A stretch of DNA of 5,099 nt from Desulfobulbaceae bacterium (lineage in GTDB: Bacteria; Desulfobacterota; Desulfobulbia; Desulfobulbales; SURF-16). Below are positions 5,071 through 5,099 of this stretch, piece by piece (the first letter of the stretch is position 1; each line of letters starts with the position of its first letter). Made by a program: the position numbers and the translations under genes. The notes under the pieces are model-generated. The model searched no databases, was not told the origin of the DNA, and saw only the letters and a program-made list of their open reading frames with translations. The stretch lies in NCBI GenBank assembly GCA_024763115.1, contig JANTGB010000200.1, positions 1 to 5,099 on the forward strand. Reading direction: 5' to 3'.

Positions 5071-5099
5071 GGGTGCCGTAGATTTTCGTGATCAGGTCG
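5057..5099. repeat. Repeat-family element, copy D (cut by window end)
   Basis: It starts with the palindrome TGTAACTGGTTACA (5057-5070), which is also the right end of copy C. It continues GGGTGCCGTAGATTTTCGTG, matching the first bases of the window. From 5071, 24 of 29 bases equal positions 1-29. It is therefore the left arm of a copy-A-type element, and its right arm should lie beyond the window. Confidence 0.7.

Larger units (their letters stand above)
4525..5099. other. Gene-free tail with repeats and a dead insertion sequence
   Basis: No intact gene is supported in these 575 bases. They contain one repeat end (4528-4549), a stretch I cannot assign (4550-4652), an IS21-family remnant on the minus strand (4653-4954), a short unassigned spacer (4955-5008), and two further repeat-family members (5009-5070, 5057-5099). 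The FliL-like gene has no obvious intrinsic terminator here. Repeat B, three bases after its stop codon, is the nearest candidate 3' structure, but it lacks a visible second arm. Confidence 0.7.

Overview
The window carries a polar-flagellum regulatory block, all on the + strand: flhF (118-1212), flhG (1232-2128), fliA (2384-3181), cheY (3221-3601) and a divergent FliL-like membrane protein (3610-4524). This gene order, moderate GC content by eye, and the protein sequences fit a motile Gram-negative bacterium of the former Deltaproteobacteria (Desulfobacterota, sulfate-reducer-like). That placement is an inference from family knowledge, not from a database search.

Layout. Positions 1-98 hold most of a palindromic repeat element that ends 19 bases before the flhF start. 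flhF and flhG follow, 19 bases apart. A 255-base gap (2129-2383) separates flhG from fliA. It holds a possible 31-residue TTG-started peptide gene with a strong ribosome binding site, and two stem-loops. fliA, cheY and the FliL-like gene are closely spaced (39 and 8 bases). From 4525 to the window end there is no intact gene. That stretch holds a second copy of the repeat end (4528-4549), a decayed and internally deleted IS21-family insertion sequence on the minus strand (4653-4954), and two more members of the repeat family (5009-5070 and 5057-5099).

How the genes work together. FlhF (SRP-type GTPase) and FlhG (MinD-type ATPase) set the place and number of flagella. FliA (sigma-28) drives late flagellar and chemotaxis genes. 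CheY carries the chemotaxis signal to the motor switch. The FliL-like protein probably sits in the inner membrane near the stator.

The most unusual signal is the repeat family. The + strand of 1-84 can fold into a 30-position stem in which all imperfections are G-U wobbles or one tandem G-A/A-G step. A perfect 22-base inverted pair (77-98 and 4528-4549) brackets the whole five-gene block almost exactly at its coding boundaries. No new multi-gene defence or metabolic system is visible.
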